37,902 bases of DNA, from positions 1 to 37,902 of the forward strand of contig JAGHRS010000040.1 in assembly GCA_018066285.1 (NCBI GenBank). The letters run 5' to 3'. Source of the DNA: Candidatus Treponema caballi (lineage in GTDB: Bacteria; Spirochaetota; Spirochaetia; Treponematales; Treponemataceae). Position 1 is the stretch's first letter. Each line of letters opens with the position of its first letter. Of the stretch, positions 31,767 through 37,902 are shown piece after piece. The notes under the pieces are model-generated. The model was not told the origin of the DNA. It did no database searches and worked only from the letters and a program-made list of their open reading frames with translations. Both the position numbers and the translations under genes were made by a program.

Positions 31767-31967
31767 ATGCCTAAGATGAAATCAAAGCGCAGTGCCGCAA
31801 AAAAGTTCAGCTTTACCGGCACAGGCAAAGTCAAGTACAAGAAGATGAATCTTCGCCATATTTTGACAAAGAAAACAGCAAAACGTAAGAGACAGCTTCG
31901 TGCAAGCGGTATTCTCTCAGAAGCAGACGCAGCAAAAGTTCGCAAGACACTGCTTCCATACGGTTGA
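31767..31967 (+). CDS. rpmI: 50S ribosomal protein L35
   Basis: This 66-residue basic ribosomal protein has the family signatures MPKMKSKRSAAKKFSFTGTGKVKY and RHILTKKTAKRKRQLR. It lies 15 bases after infC with GAGG upstream, in the universally common infC-rpmI-rplT order. Confidence 0.97.
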   Translation: MPKMKSKRSAAKKFSFTGTGKVKYKKMNLRHILTKKTAKRKRQLRASGILSEADAAKVRKTLLPYG

Positions 31968-31999
31968 TTAATAAGCTGTAATATTTCAGGAGATATAGA

Positions 32000-32359
32000 A
32001 TGTCAAGAGCAATAGACGGAACAAAACGTTCAAATCGCCGCAAGAAGATCCTTAAGCTTGCGAAAGGTTTCCGCGGTCGCCGTGGAACAAACTACAAAGC
32101 CGCAAGAGATGCTGTTACACAGGCTCTTTCTGATGCATACGTTGCAAGAAGAGATAAGAAAGGTGACATGCGCTCACTGTGGATTTCCCGTCTCAATGCA
32201 GCATGCAGGGAGCAGGGAATTGCATATTCACGCTTTATTGACGGCTTAACAAAGGCTAACATCAAGATTAACCGCAAGGCACTGTCAAACATGGCTATTG
32301 AAGACCCAGTTGCTTTCAAGGCTGTTGTAGACGCTGCAAAAAAAGCAATTGGAGCATAA
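32000..32359 (+). CDS. rplT: 50S ribosomal protein L20
   Basis: This 119-residue 23S-rRNA-binding assembly protein shows MSRAIDGTKRSNRRKKILKL, GFRGRRGTNYKAARDAVTQAL, RDKKGDMRSLWISRLNAACREQGIAYSRFI and ANIKINRKALSNMAI. AGGAGA lies 9 bases upstream of the start. L20 is a known autogenous repressor of this operon in E. coli. A binding site in this leader is not obvious here. Confidence 0.97.
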   Translation: MSRAIDGTKRSNRRKKILKLAKGFRGRRGTNYKAARDAVTQALSDAYVARRDKKGDMRSLWISRLNAACREQGIAYSRFIDGLTKANIKINRKALSNMAIEDPVAFKAVVDAAKKAIGA

Positions 32360-32362
32360 CGT

Positions 32363-32800
32363 ATGATATCCCTCAGTCAGGTTCAGGCACTTGAACAGAA
32401 AGTCGAAGTTGCAGTTGCAAAAATCCTTGAACTTCAGCGTGAAAATGCTGTTCTCAAGGAGAAATGTTCAGCTCTGGAACACCAGAGAAGCATGCTTACT
32501 ACAAGAGTAGCTTCTTTCGAAGATGACCAGAACAAGATTGAAGAAGGACTTATCAACGTATTGAACCGCCTGAATACAATAGAAGATTCTGTTCATGCAG
32601 AAGAATCTGTTGTATCAGAGCCGGCTTCACCAGAAGCAGAAGCAGCTGTTACTGCTCCTGTTTCTGAGCCTGCAGTTGAAACTCCAGCTGTAGAAGAGCC
32701 TGCTGAAGAACCTGTCCGGGATACATTCACAGAACCGGCAGTTCAGCAGGAAGAACCCATTGAATCAGAGCCAATCAACGGCACATTTGATATTTTTTAA
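32363..32800 (+). CDS. Coiled-coil protein, ZapB-like
   Basis: This 145-residue protein has an N-terminal coiled coil (about residues 4-75, heptad pattern in LSQVQALEQKVEVAVAKILELQRENAVLKEKCSALEHQ). A long, acidic, Pro/Glu/Ala/Val-rich disordered tail (about 80-135) follows, and the protein ends in a short hydrophobic motif INGTFDIF. It begins 3 bases after rplT and is followed 2 bases later by a ZapA-like gene. Both the coil and the pairing suggest a ZapB-type division protein, although coiled coils are easily mistaken. The terminal hydrophobic motif after a disordered tail may be a docking peptide. Function is inferred. Confidence 0.75.
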   Translation: MISLSQVQALEQKVEVAVAKILELQRENAVLKEKCSALEHQRSMLTTRVASFEDDQNKIEEGLINVLNRLNTIEDSVHAEESVVSEPASPEAEAAVTAPVSEPAVETPAVEEPAEEPVRDTFTEPAVQQEEPIESEPINGTFDIF

Positions 32801-32802
32801 CA

Positions 32803-33117
32803 ATGGGCGCACTTCAGATTGATACTTTAGGAACCTCTTTTGCCATTCAGGCTCAGGAGGATTCCCAGTATCTTGAAAACCTCCTTTCCTATTTTAATAA
32901 AATCACTGAACAGGTTAAAAAGAATACAGGACTTCAAGATCCTTTGAAATGCTCCATTCTCAGTGGCTTAATGCTTTGTGATGAACTTTACAGAGAGAAG
33001 AAAGCTAATTCAGAGAATGCGAAGAAACCTGCCGGTAATCAGATTCCAACAGAAGAGCTTTCAGAAGCTGAACGTATTACGCTCAGAATGATAAGCAAGA
33101 TTGATAACGTCCTTTGA
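32803..33117 (+). CDS. zapA: ZapA-like cell division protein
   Basis: This 104-residue protein matches the ZapA pattern. It has a short N-terminal beta strand region (LQIDTLGTSFAIQAQEDSQYLENLLSYFNKITEQ), the middle alanine/leucine helix (LKCSILSGLMLCDELYREKK), and a polar C-terminal helix. ZapA binds and bundles FtsZ at the division ring. It lies 2 bases after the coiled-coil gene, with no clear ribosome binding site (coupling likely), and overlaps the following gene's start by one base. Confidence is moderate because ZapA proteins are short and divergent. Confidence 0.72.
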   Translation: MGALQIDTLGTSFAIQAQEDSQYLENLLSYFNKITEQVKKNTGLQDPLKCSILSGLMLCDELYREKKANSENAKKPAGNQIPTEELSEAERITLRMISKIDNVL

Positions 33118-33593
33118 TGGAAAAAAGTTTTTCACTATGGGTTGATGCAGATTCCTGCCCTGCCCCCGCACGAGACATAATAATCAGATTTTCAAAACGC
33201 CTTTCTCTTGAATGCTGGTTCGTTGCGAACAGGATTATTTCTATTCCAAAAGCCGAAAACTTTCATATGATTGTTACTGACGCGGAAAAAGATGCCGCTG
33301 ACAATTATATTGTAGAAAACATCGGGCAGAATGATATAGCAATAACGCGCGATATTCCATTTGCAGCCCGGCTCGTTGAAAAAAACATTACAATCATCAA
33401 TGACAGAGGAACATTGTATAACAGGGATAACATTTCCGAGCGTCTGTCATTGAGAAACTTCAATCTTACTTTGTTTGAGAACGGTATTGAAAGTGAGAAG
33501 ACTTCTGTGTATGGAAAAAAAGAACTGAATGCCTTTTCCAACTGTCTTGACCGCGAAATCCAGAAAAAACTACGCGCTTCCCAGACAAACTAA
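33117..33593 (+). CDS. UPF0178 (YaiI/YqxD, DUF188) protein
   Basis: This 158-residue protein of the YaiI/YqxD family has the signature LWVDADSCPAPARDIIIRF, the VTDAEKDAADNYIVENI motif and AITRDIPFAARLVEKN, with an NDRGTLYNRDNI segment near the end of the domain. The acidic residues at these motifs resemble a PIN-like nuclease site, but the function is unknown. The ATG at 33117 overlaps the zapA stop codon by one base (TGATG), so it is coupled. Its stop codon overlaps that of the convergent HD-GYP gene. Confidence 0.9.
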   Translation: MEKSFSLWVDADSCPAPARDIIIRFSKRLSLECWFVANRIISIPKAENFHMIVTDAEKDAADNYIVENIGQNDIAITRDIPFAARLVEKNITIINDRGTLYNRDNISERLSLRNFNLTLFENGIESEKTSVYGKKELNAFSNCLDREIQKKLRASQTN

Positions 33594-34837
33594 GCGCTTA
33601 CAGGCACATCCGTAAGATCACGCTGTATTTCTGTAATCATTGGCAGCGCATCAAAAAAGGCCTTTATTACTGCAGGATCAAACTGTTTTCCAGCTTGTGA
33701 TTCCATTTCAGTAAGCACTTTCTCCCGACTCCATGCTTCCTTATAAACACGTGCTGATGAAAGAGCATCAAAGACGTCAGCAACAGATACAATGCGCGCA
33801 GAAAGAGGGATTTCCTCTCCTGACATTGAACCAAGAGAATGGATTTCAGGATTACTCAATTCAAAAGTTGTCGTATCTACCTTTCCGGGATATCCGTTTC
33901 CATCCCAACGTTCATGATGATGAAGCGCAACATCCATAGCCATGCGGTCAATTTCAGATGCATCATTCTTAAAAAGCAGGGAACCGATAAGCGTATGGCA
34001 TTTTATGACACCATATTCTTCATCAGTAAATTTACCGGGTTTCTTCAGGATAAGGTCAGAGATTCCCACTTTTCCAACGTCATGGAGCATGGCGGCAATG
34101 CGCAGACTGTCGCGATATTTAGAAGCTTCTTCCTTATCAATCTTGTGGTCAAAAGCCCAATGGTCATAAATTTCAACAGAGAAACTGGCGACACGGTTTA
34201 CATGGCTGCCTGTTTCCTTTGGATCACGGAAACCTGCCATTTCTACCATTCGCATAACCATTTCGCGTGTCAGTTTCGCACGGACGAGAGCCTGAGCTGC
34301 GGTTGCGGCAAAACGGGTAAGGAACAGCTCAGCATCGCTGTTAAATGACGTAATGTTGCCGTCTTTATCCTGAGGATTAATTATCTGAAGGACACCAATG
34401 ACATTTCCCTTGCCTTCCATAAGAGGAATGGTACATATTGATTTTGAATGATAGCCTGTCAGCATGTCTGGGTTTCTGTCAAAGGAATATGGCTTATCAG
34501 AAGGAATATCGTATACGTCAGGCACATTCAGCAGTGATTTAGTGACCACTGCACTACCACACATGGATTTTTCATTGATTTCAAAAGAAAAATACTTAAA
34601 TGGAAGTTTCTGTCCAGGAGCAAGCCTTCTCTGTTTGGTGTCATTCTGGGCATACTTAATCTTTAATCTGTTATCTTCGATGACATAAATTGAGCCTGCA
34701 TCAGCATTTACAATACGTCTTGATTCTGTAAGGATTCGTTCGAGAAGGACATCAATATCCTGTATATCATTGAGTACCTTTTCAAGTTCAATGATTTCCT
34801 GCAGCTTCATTTCACGTTCGTTGCTATAAACAGTCAT
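33590..34837 (-). CDS. GAF and HD-GYP cyclic-di-GMP phosphodiesterase
   Basis: This 415-residue cytoplasmic protein has an N-terminal GAF sensory domain (about residues 20-190, including DAGSIYVIEDNRLKI and SICTIPLMEGKGNVIGVLQIIN). A C-terminal HD-GYP domain follows (about 205-400) with GSHVNRVASFS, the MLHDVGKVGI catalytic HD, HTLIGS, HHHERWDGNGYPG (the GYP motif) and RIVSVADVFDALSSARVYK. It should hydrolyse c-di-GMP in response to a GAF ligand or redox cue. No receiver or transmembrane segment is present. The start is 34837 with AAGAAGGA directly upstream; ATG at 34810 is possible. Confidence 0.93.
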   Translation of the reverse strand: MTVYSNEREMKLQEIIELEKVLNDIQDIDVLLERILTESRRIVNADAGSIYVIEDNRLKIKYAQNDTKQRRLAPGQKLPFKYFSFEINEKSMCGSAVVTKSLLNVPDVYDIPSDKPYSFDRNPDMLTGYHSKSICTIPLMEGKGNVIGVLQIINPQDKDGNITSFNSDAELFLTRFAATAAQALVRAKLTREMVMRMVEMAGFRDPKETGSHVNRVASFSVEIYDHWAFDHKIDKEEASKYRDSLRIAAMLHDVGKVGISDLILKKPGKFTDEEYGVIKCHTLIGSLLFKNDASEIDRMAMDVALHHHERWDGNGYPGKVDTTTFELSNPEIHSLGSMSGEEIPLSARIVSVADVFDALSSARVYKEAWSREKVLTEMESQAGKQFDPAVIKAFFDALPMITEIQRDLTDVPVSA

Positions 34838-34896
34838 TCCTTCTTAATCCTTAAAAGCAGATATTGCTATATTTTACGTAATAGAACGCAATTGGT

Positions 34897-35733
34897 CTAG
34901 CATTTTTTTAAGATTAAACAAAAATAAATGGGACCAGCACCATTTTGTCTGTCAGGAAGAATGTGATATCCGTACTCTGTCTCTTCAACGTCTGGAATCA
35001 TTTGAACATCCGGAAAACATTCAGAGATTTTGCTTCTGATGTCTGCAATATCTGTTTTTTCAATTTCCAGATTATCATATTTCCGCAATGCTTTCTTGAT
35101 AACTTCATCGTTCTCTTCCCGCGTCAAAGAACATGTTGAGTAAAGAATATGCCCCTCGGGCTTTACAAGAAGTGACGCTGAGGAAAGAAGAGACCATTGG
35201 GTCATATAAATTGTTTTAACGCGTGCTTTTGTCCATAAGGAAAGATATTTCTGATCCTGGATAACATGTCGTTCGGATGAACATGGTGCGTCCAGCAATA
35301 TACTGTCATACTTTTCACGACCGAAATTACACATTGTGGCACCATCAAAACAAGATGTTTCTACCAGTGCTTTTTTATCTTCGGAAAGCGACACTTCCAG
35401 AACCCTGTTGAGACGCTGATATCTTTCACGGGACCGTTCATTTGCAGTAAGATGACACTCTTGTGAAATACGGGAAGCAAGTATAAGTGTCTTTCCACCT
35501 GGAGCTGCGCACATATCAAGAACACTGCCATTCTCCGGAAGCGGCAGTGCATAAGCTGCAAAAACGCTCGCTATATCCATAAAATAGGGCTTTTCAGCTT
35601 TTTCAAACTTAACTTCTGCATAGACGCTTTCTGTAAAAAGCGATTCGCGCAGAGAAGGCCAGCGTTCCCCAAACTGCTGAATATAGTATTCTTCGAATGC
35701 AGCTTCGCCCTGCTTTTTTTCAGCTTTTTTCAT
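34897..35733 (-). CDS. NOL1/NOP2/Sun family RNA m5C methyltransferase
   Basis: This 278-residue SAM-dependent methyltransferase resembles RsmB/RsmF/Trm4-type enzymes. Motif I (VLDMCAAPGGKTLILASRI, about residues 70-88), motif IV (LLDAPCSSERH, catalytic/releasing Cys in PC) and motif VI (LYSTCSLTREENDEVI, nucleophilic Cys in TC) are intact. It lacks an N-terminal NusB-like or C-terminal PUA/RNA-binding extension, so it is a minimal catalytic unit. The RNA target, rRNA or tRNA, cannot be told. The start overlaps the preceding pseudouridine synthase by an ATGA. Confidence 0.92.
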   Translation of the reverse strand: MKKAEKKQGEAAFEEYYIQQFGERWPSLRESLFTESVYAEVKFEKAEKPYFMDIASVFAAYALPLPENGSVLDMCAAPGGKTLILASRISQECHLTANERSRERYQRLNRVLEVSLSEDKKALVETSCFDGATMCNFGREKYDSILLDAPCSSERHVIQDQKYLSLWTKARVKTIYMTQWSLLSSASLLVKPEGHILYSTCSLTREENDEVIKKALRKYDNLEIEKTDIADIRSKISECFPDVQMIPDVEETEYGYHILPDRQNGAGPIYFCLILKKC

Positions 35734-36479
35734 TTATGGCATTTCCCGTTTTGTAAGAGCGCTGATGTTTCCGCAGATATAAAGTGCAGTGCGTCATTCC
35801 AAAGAGCGTCGGTCTCAGGAATTGGTGCGAAAAAAGCATATCTGCCCTCTCCTGGATAAGTAAACTCCAGACGAGCTGCATGCAGCCTTATTCCAGGTAA
35901 GGTATCAGCACGTCTTGCTCCGTATTTGACATCGCCCTTTATATGCATCTTCTGATTTGCAAGTTGGGCGCGTATCTGATGAGTTCTTCCTGTTACAAGC
36001 TGTACTTCCAGATAAGAATACCGTTCACCATTTCCCATTACCTGATAAAAGAGTTCTGCATATTTGCTTTTTCTATGTTCTTTCCCGCATATAAATGTTT
36101 TCTTTTTTGAAGGATTAAAATAAAGATAATCTTTCAGAGTCACCGGAATATCTGTTTTTTCCGAAATTCCTTCGACTATTGTCCAATACCGTTTGTCAAC
36201 TTTCTCTTTATTGTTAAATATTCCCTTCAGTATCCTGTCACTTTCTTCTGTAAGCGCCAAAAGAACAATTCCTGATACAGGACGGTCTATTCTGTTTACA
36301 CATTCAATAACATCCGGCTTTCGAGAAAGTTTTTTTTCAATTTCTGATCTGAAAATTTCAGGAACATAGAATTGTTCATCTATTTCCCCTTCATCAGAAG
36401 AACAGATCTCTCCAGCTACTTTATTTATTACAACAAAAGCATCATTACAGAAAAGCAGCCTGTCTTCTACAGCATTCAT
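35730..36479 (-). CDS. RluA family pseudouridine synthase
   Basis: This 249-residue enzyme isomerises uridine to pseudouridine in rRNA or tRNA. The catalytic motif is NRIDRPVSGIVLLAL (Asp in RID, where the usual HRLD is NRID), followed by KRYWTIVEG, VTGRTHQIRAQLANQKMHIKGDVKYGA and RLHAARLEF. There is no S4 domain at the N-terminus. The ATG at 36479 forms an ATGA overlap with the upstream GH3 gene and has GGTGG upstream. An earlier in-frame ATG at 36491 is less favoured. It forms a tight operon with the methyltransferase. The exact site modified is not predictable here. Confidence 0.93.
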   Translation of the reverse strand: MNAVEDRLLFCNDAFVVINKVAGEICSSDEGEIDEQFYVPEIFRSEIEKKLSRKPDVIECVNRIDRPVSGIVLLALTEESDRILKGIFNNKEKVDKRYWTIVEGISEKTDIPVTLKDYLYFNPSKKKTFICGKEHRKSKYAELFYQVMGNGERYSYLEVQLVTGRTHQIRAQLANQKMHIKGDVKYGARRADTLPGIRLHAARLEFTYPGEGRYAFFAPIPETDALWNDALHFISAETSALLQNGKCHK

Positions 36480-37792
36480 CTTGACCACCATACTTCATTA
36501 TATAATGCTTCTGCTTCTTTGTATGCTTTCTTGAAGTTTTCTTTATTGTTGTTTTTTGAAAATTCATCCTCAGGTTGCGGGAGATGCACATATGCTTTAT
36601 ATTCAAAAAAACCTGTCTGTTCTATATCTCTTTCAAGCAATCCACAAGAAACTTTCCATTCAAGTATTTTTTTAACTGATTCATCAACATTTTTCCGAAA
36701 ATGTTCATTCCACTCATATTCGTCAATCAAAATATCCGCATATTCATCAAACCGACATTCTGCAATCATAAGAATATTAATTCCTGCATCTACAGCTTCA
36801 ATCAAACTTCTTTCAATGGTAAAACCATTATCTGTTAACGCTTTCATCAGAAGATCATCTGAAAAAACAAGCCCATTGAAATCTTTATCTGAAGAAAGCA
36901 TACTGATCATTCTTTCAGAAAGACATGCAGGTCTATCATCAACAGATTGTGTTACAGTATGAGCTACAAGAACACCAATCATTTTATCATCGTATAGCTG
37001 ATAAAATGTTTCCAGATACTTATTTATTAATTCATCTAAACTTACATGCAGTACAGGAAGTCCTGTATGAGGATCATTATTACTATTTCCAGGAAAATGC
37101 TTCAGCACAGGTAAAACAGATGCTTTTCTCATTCCATTAATTTCTGCGTTGGAAAAGTGTATAACCGTCTGTTTATCTCCAAAACTTCTATTCTCAAGAA
37201 ATTCTTTATTTTCTTCAGTCAAAACTTCTACAACAGGTGCTATATTAACGTGAATACCAAGATCGTTTAATTGCTTTCCATGAAGTTCGTATAACTTTTC
37301 AGCTTGTTTTTCTGAGAAATACCTGGCAACACTTTGCTGTGATGGTAACGCTGAACAAACAGTCCTTAATCTGTTAACCGATCCTCCTTCATGATCAATT
37401 CCTATATATGGAGGAACCTGTTCCAAGTCCAGATAAGTATTTTTTAACTCTGCAAGAAAATCAATTGTATCGTCTGCAGTTTCAGCTATATTGAAACTGA
37501 AAAGAAGATAACCACCAGGAGATGTCCTGTTTACCTTCACAATATTTTCAACATCTTCTTTTGAATTACCATCAATTGAAATAAGGAATAATTGGCCTAT
37601 TCTTTCTTCAATAGATAGTTTTTCATAATATGCATTGATTGACTCGTTTTCTATTTTCTTCCTGCTTTCTTCCATATTATCAAGATAGCTTTTGAAAATA
37701 TTTTCAGGATGTGATTTTTCCGATGGATACTCTTTGTTGCAAGATAAAAAAAGAATTGAAACTGTTAAGAATAGTAAAACAATTTTTTTCAT
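36476..37792 (-). CDS. Glycoside hydrolase family 3 lipoprotein, NagZ-like
   Basis: This 438-residue lipoprotein (lipobox LSC at about residue 18) resembles beta-N-acetylhexosaminidase NagZ. Motifs include PPYIGIDHEGGSVNRL, NIAPVVEV, KHFPGNSNNDPHTGLP (Asp-His dyad region, with Asn where His is usual after KHFPG) and the nucleophile motif GLVFSDDLLMKAL. The single (beta/alpha)8 domain and length fit bacterial NagZ of about 340 residues plus an N-terminal tether and a C-terminal extension rich in Lys, Glu and Asn. It probably trims N-acetylglucosamine from muropeptides or glycans at the membrane. GGAAG lies 4 bases before the ATG. It is adjacent to a 5S rRNA gene. Confidence 0.88.
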   Translation of the reverse strand: MKKIVLLFLTVSILFLSCNKEYPSEKSHPENIFKSYLDNMEESRKKIENESINAYYEKLSIEERIGQLFLISIDGNSKEDVENIVKVNRTSPGGYLLFSFNIAETADDTIDFLAELKNTYLDLEQVPPYIGIDHEGGSVNRLRTVCSALPSQQSVARYFSEKQAEKLYELHGKQLNDLGIHVNIAPVVEVLTEENKEFLENRSFGDKQTVIHFSNAEINGMRKASVLPVLKHFPGNSNNDPHTGLPVLHVSLDELINKYLETFYQLYDDKMIGVLVAHTVTQSVDDRPACLSERMISMLSSDKDFNGLVFSDDLLMKALTDNGFTIERSLIEAVDAGINILMIAECRFDEYADILIDEYEWNEHFRKNVDESVKKILEWKVSCGLLERDIEQTGFFEYKAYVHLPQPEDEFSKNNNKENFKKAYKEAEALYNEVWWSR

Positions 37793-37831
37793 ATACTTCC
37801 ATTGTATCAGATTCTGTAATTTATTTTAAAC

Positions 37832-37845
37832 AAAAAAAAGCCTAG
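37832..37845 (-). terminator. T-run after 5S rRNA
   Basis: Eight consecutive Ts on the minus strand (37832-37839) follow directly after the 3' strand of the 5S helix I, as expected for the end of an rRNA operon transcript. The rRNA helix itself may act as the stem. Confidence 0.5.
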
Positions 37846-37902
37846 CAGCTTCCTACTTTCCCGCAATTAAGCAGTATCATCGGCGCAAGTGAGCTTGACT
37901 TC
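37840..37902 (-). rRNA. rrf: 5S rRNA, 3' portion (cut by window edge)
   Basis: On the minus strand the sequence reads AAGCTCACTTGCGCCGATGA, then TACTGC, GCGGGAAAGTAGGAAGCTGC and CTAGGC, matching the conserved 3' half of bacterial 5S rRNA (loop E / helix IV-V and the 3' strand of helix I). The rest lies beyond the window edge. An eight-T run follows at 37832-37839, consistent with its terminator. An rRNA operon is therefore expected just outside. Confidence 0.85.

Noticed and set aside
36372-36962. A 196-codon plus-strand frame over the GH3 and RluA genes
   Set aside because: It is antisense to two motif-complete genes and has no ribosome binding site or domain.
1-37902. CRISPR arrays, insertion sequences, prophage or toxin-antitoxin modules
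   Set aside because: I saw no regular direct repeats, transposase, integrase, phage structural gene or paired small toxin-antitoxin frames in either strand.

Overview
This window looks like a chromosomal segment of a spirochaete, most probably a gut- or host-associated Treponema. The evidence is a tandem pair of FlaA flagellar-sheath genes next to class II fructose-bisphosphate aldolase, a PnrA/TmpC-type purine-nucleoside lipoprotein with its ABC transporter, an HU-Lnt-bactofilin cluster, a CheW, and an HD-GYP protein. FlaA sheath proteins are a spirochaete hallmark, and the FlaA-FlaA-aldolase and PnrA-ABC arrangements match what I recall of Treponema pallidum. A sodium-pumping oxaloacetate decarboxylase points to a fermentative, sodium-energised anaerobe. 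GC content appears moderate, and I see no insertion sequence, prophage, CRISPR array or obvious horizontally acquired island.

Layout. 1-3.8 kb (-): oadGAB, with an alpha subunit carrying two biotinyl domains. 4.0-6.4 kb (+): phosphoglucomutase and a DEDDh exonuclease, transcribed from a promoter that appears to share its -35 region with the oad promoter. 6.4-13.3 kb (-): purine-nucleoside ABC operon (lipoprotein, ATPase, two permeases), translationally coupled to a YfbR-like HD nucleotidase, then a LysM protein with a degenerate LytM domain. 13.4-18.4 kb (-): cheW, a DegT-fold protein lacking its PLP lysine, nadK, recN and an unknown gene. 18.5-20.3 kb (-): rho and rpmE. 20.4-23.2 kb (-): rpsT, then HU-lnt-bactofilin. 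23.4 kb (+): a 56-residue zinc-ribbon gene with a strong promoter. 23.6-27.5 kb (-): a RelA/SpoT-TPR protein, tRNA-Glu and a JAMM-DinG fusion helicase. 27.6-29.1 kb (-): flaA pair. 29.3 kb (+): fba. 30.4 kb (-): an unknown membrane protein. 31.2-33.6 kb (+): infC-rpmI-rplT, a ZapB-like/ZapA pair and a UPF0178 gene. 33.6-37.8 kb (-): HD-GYP phosphodiesterase, an RNA m5C methyltransferase, an RluA-type pseudouridine synthase and a GH3 lipoprotein. 37.84 kb to the edge (-): the 3' end of a 5S rRNA, so an rRNA operon lies just outside.

Most of the window is housekeeping. The least ordinary items are the JAMM-DinG fusion helicase, the duplicated biotinyl domain in OadA, the alarmone-synthetase-like RelA-TPR protein, the PLP-lysine-less DegT protein, the ligand-less LytM protein, and the small zinc-ribbon gene. 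I found no clear multi-gene defence or otherwise wholly new system. No stretch over about 300 bases lacks a gene.
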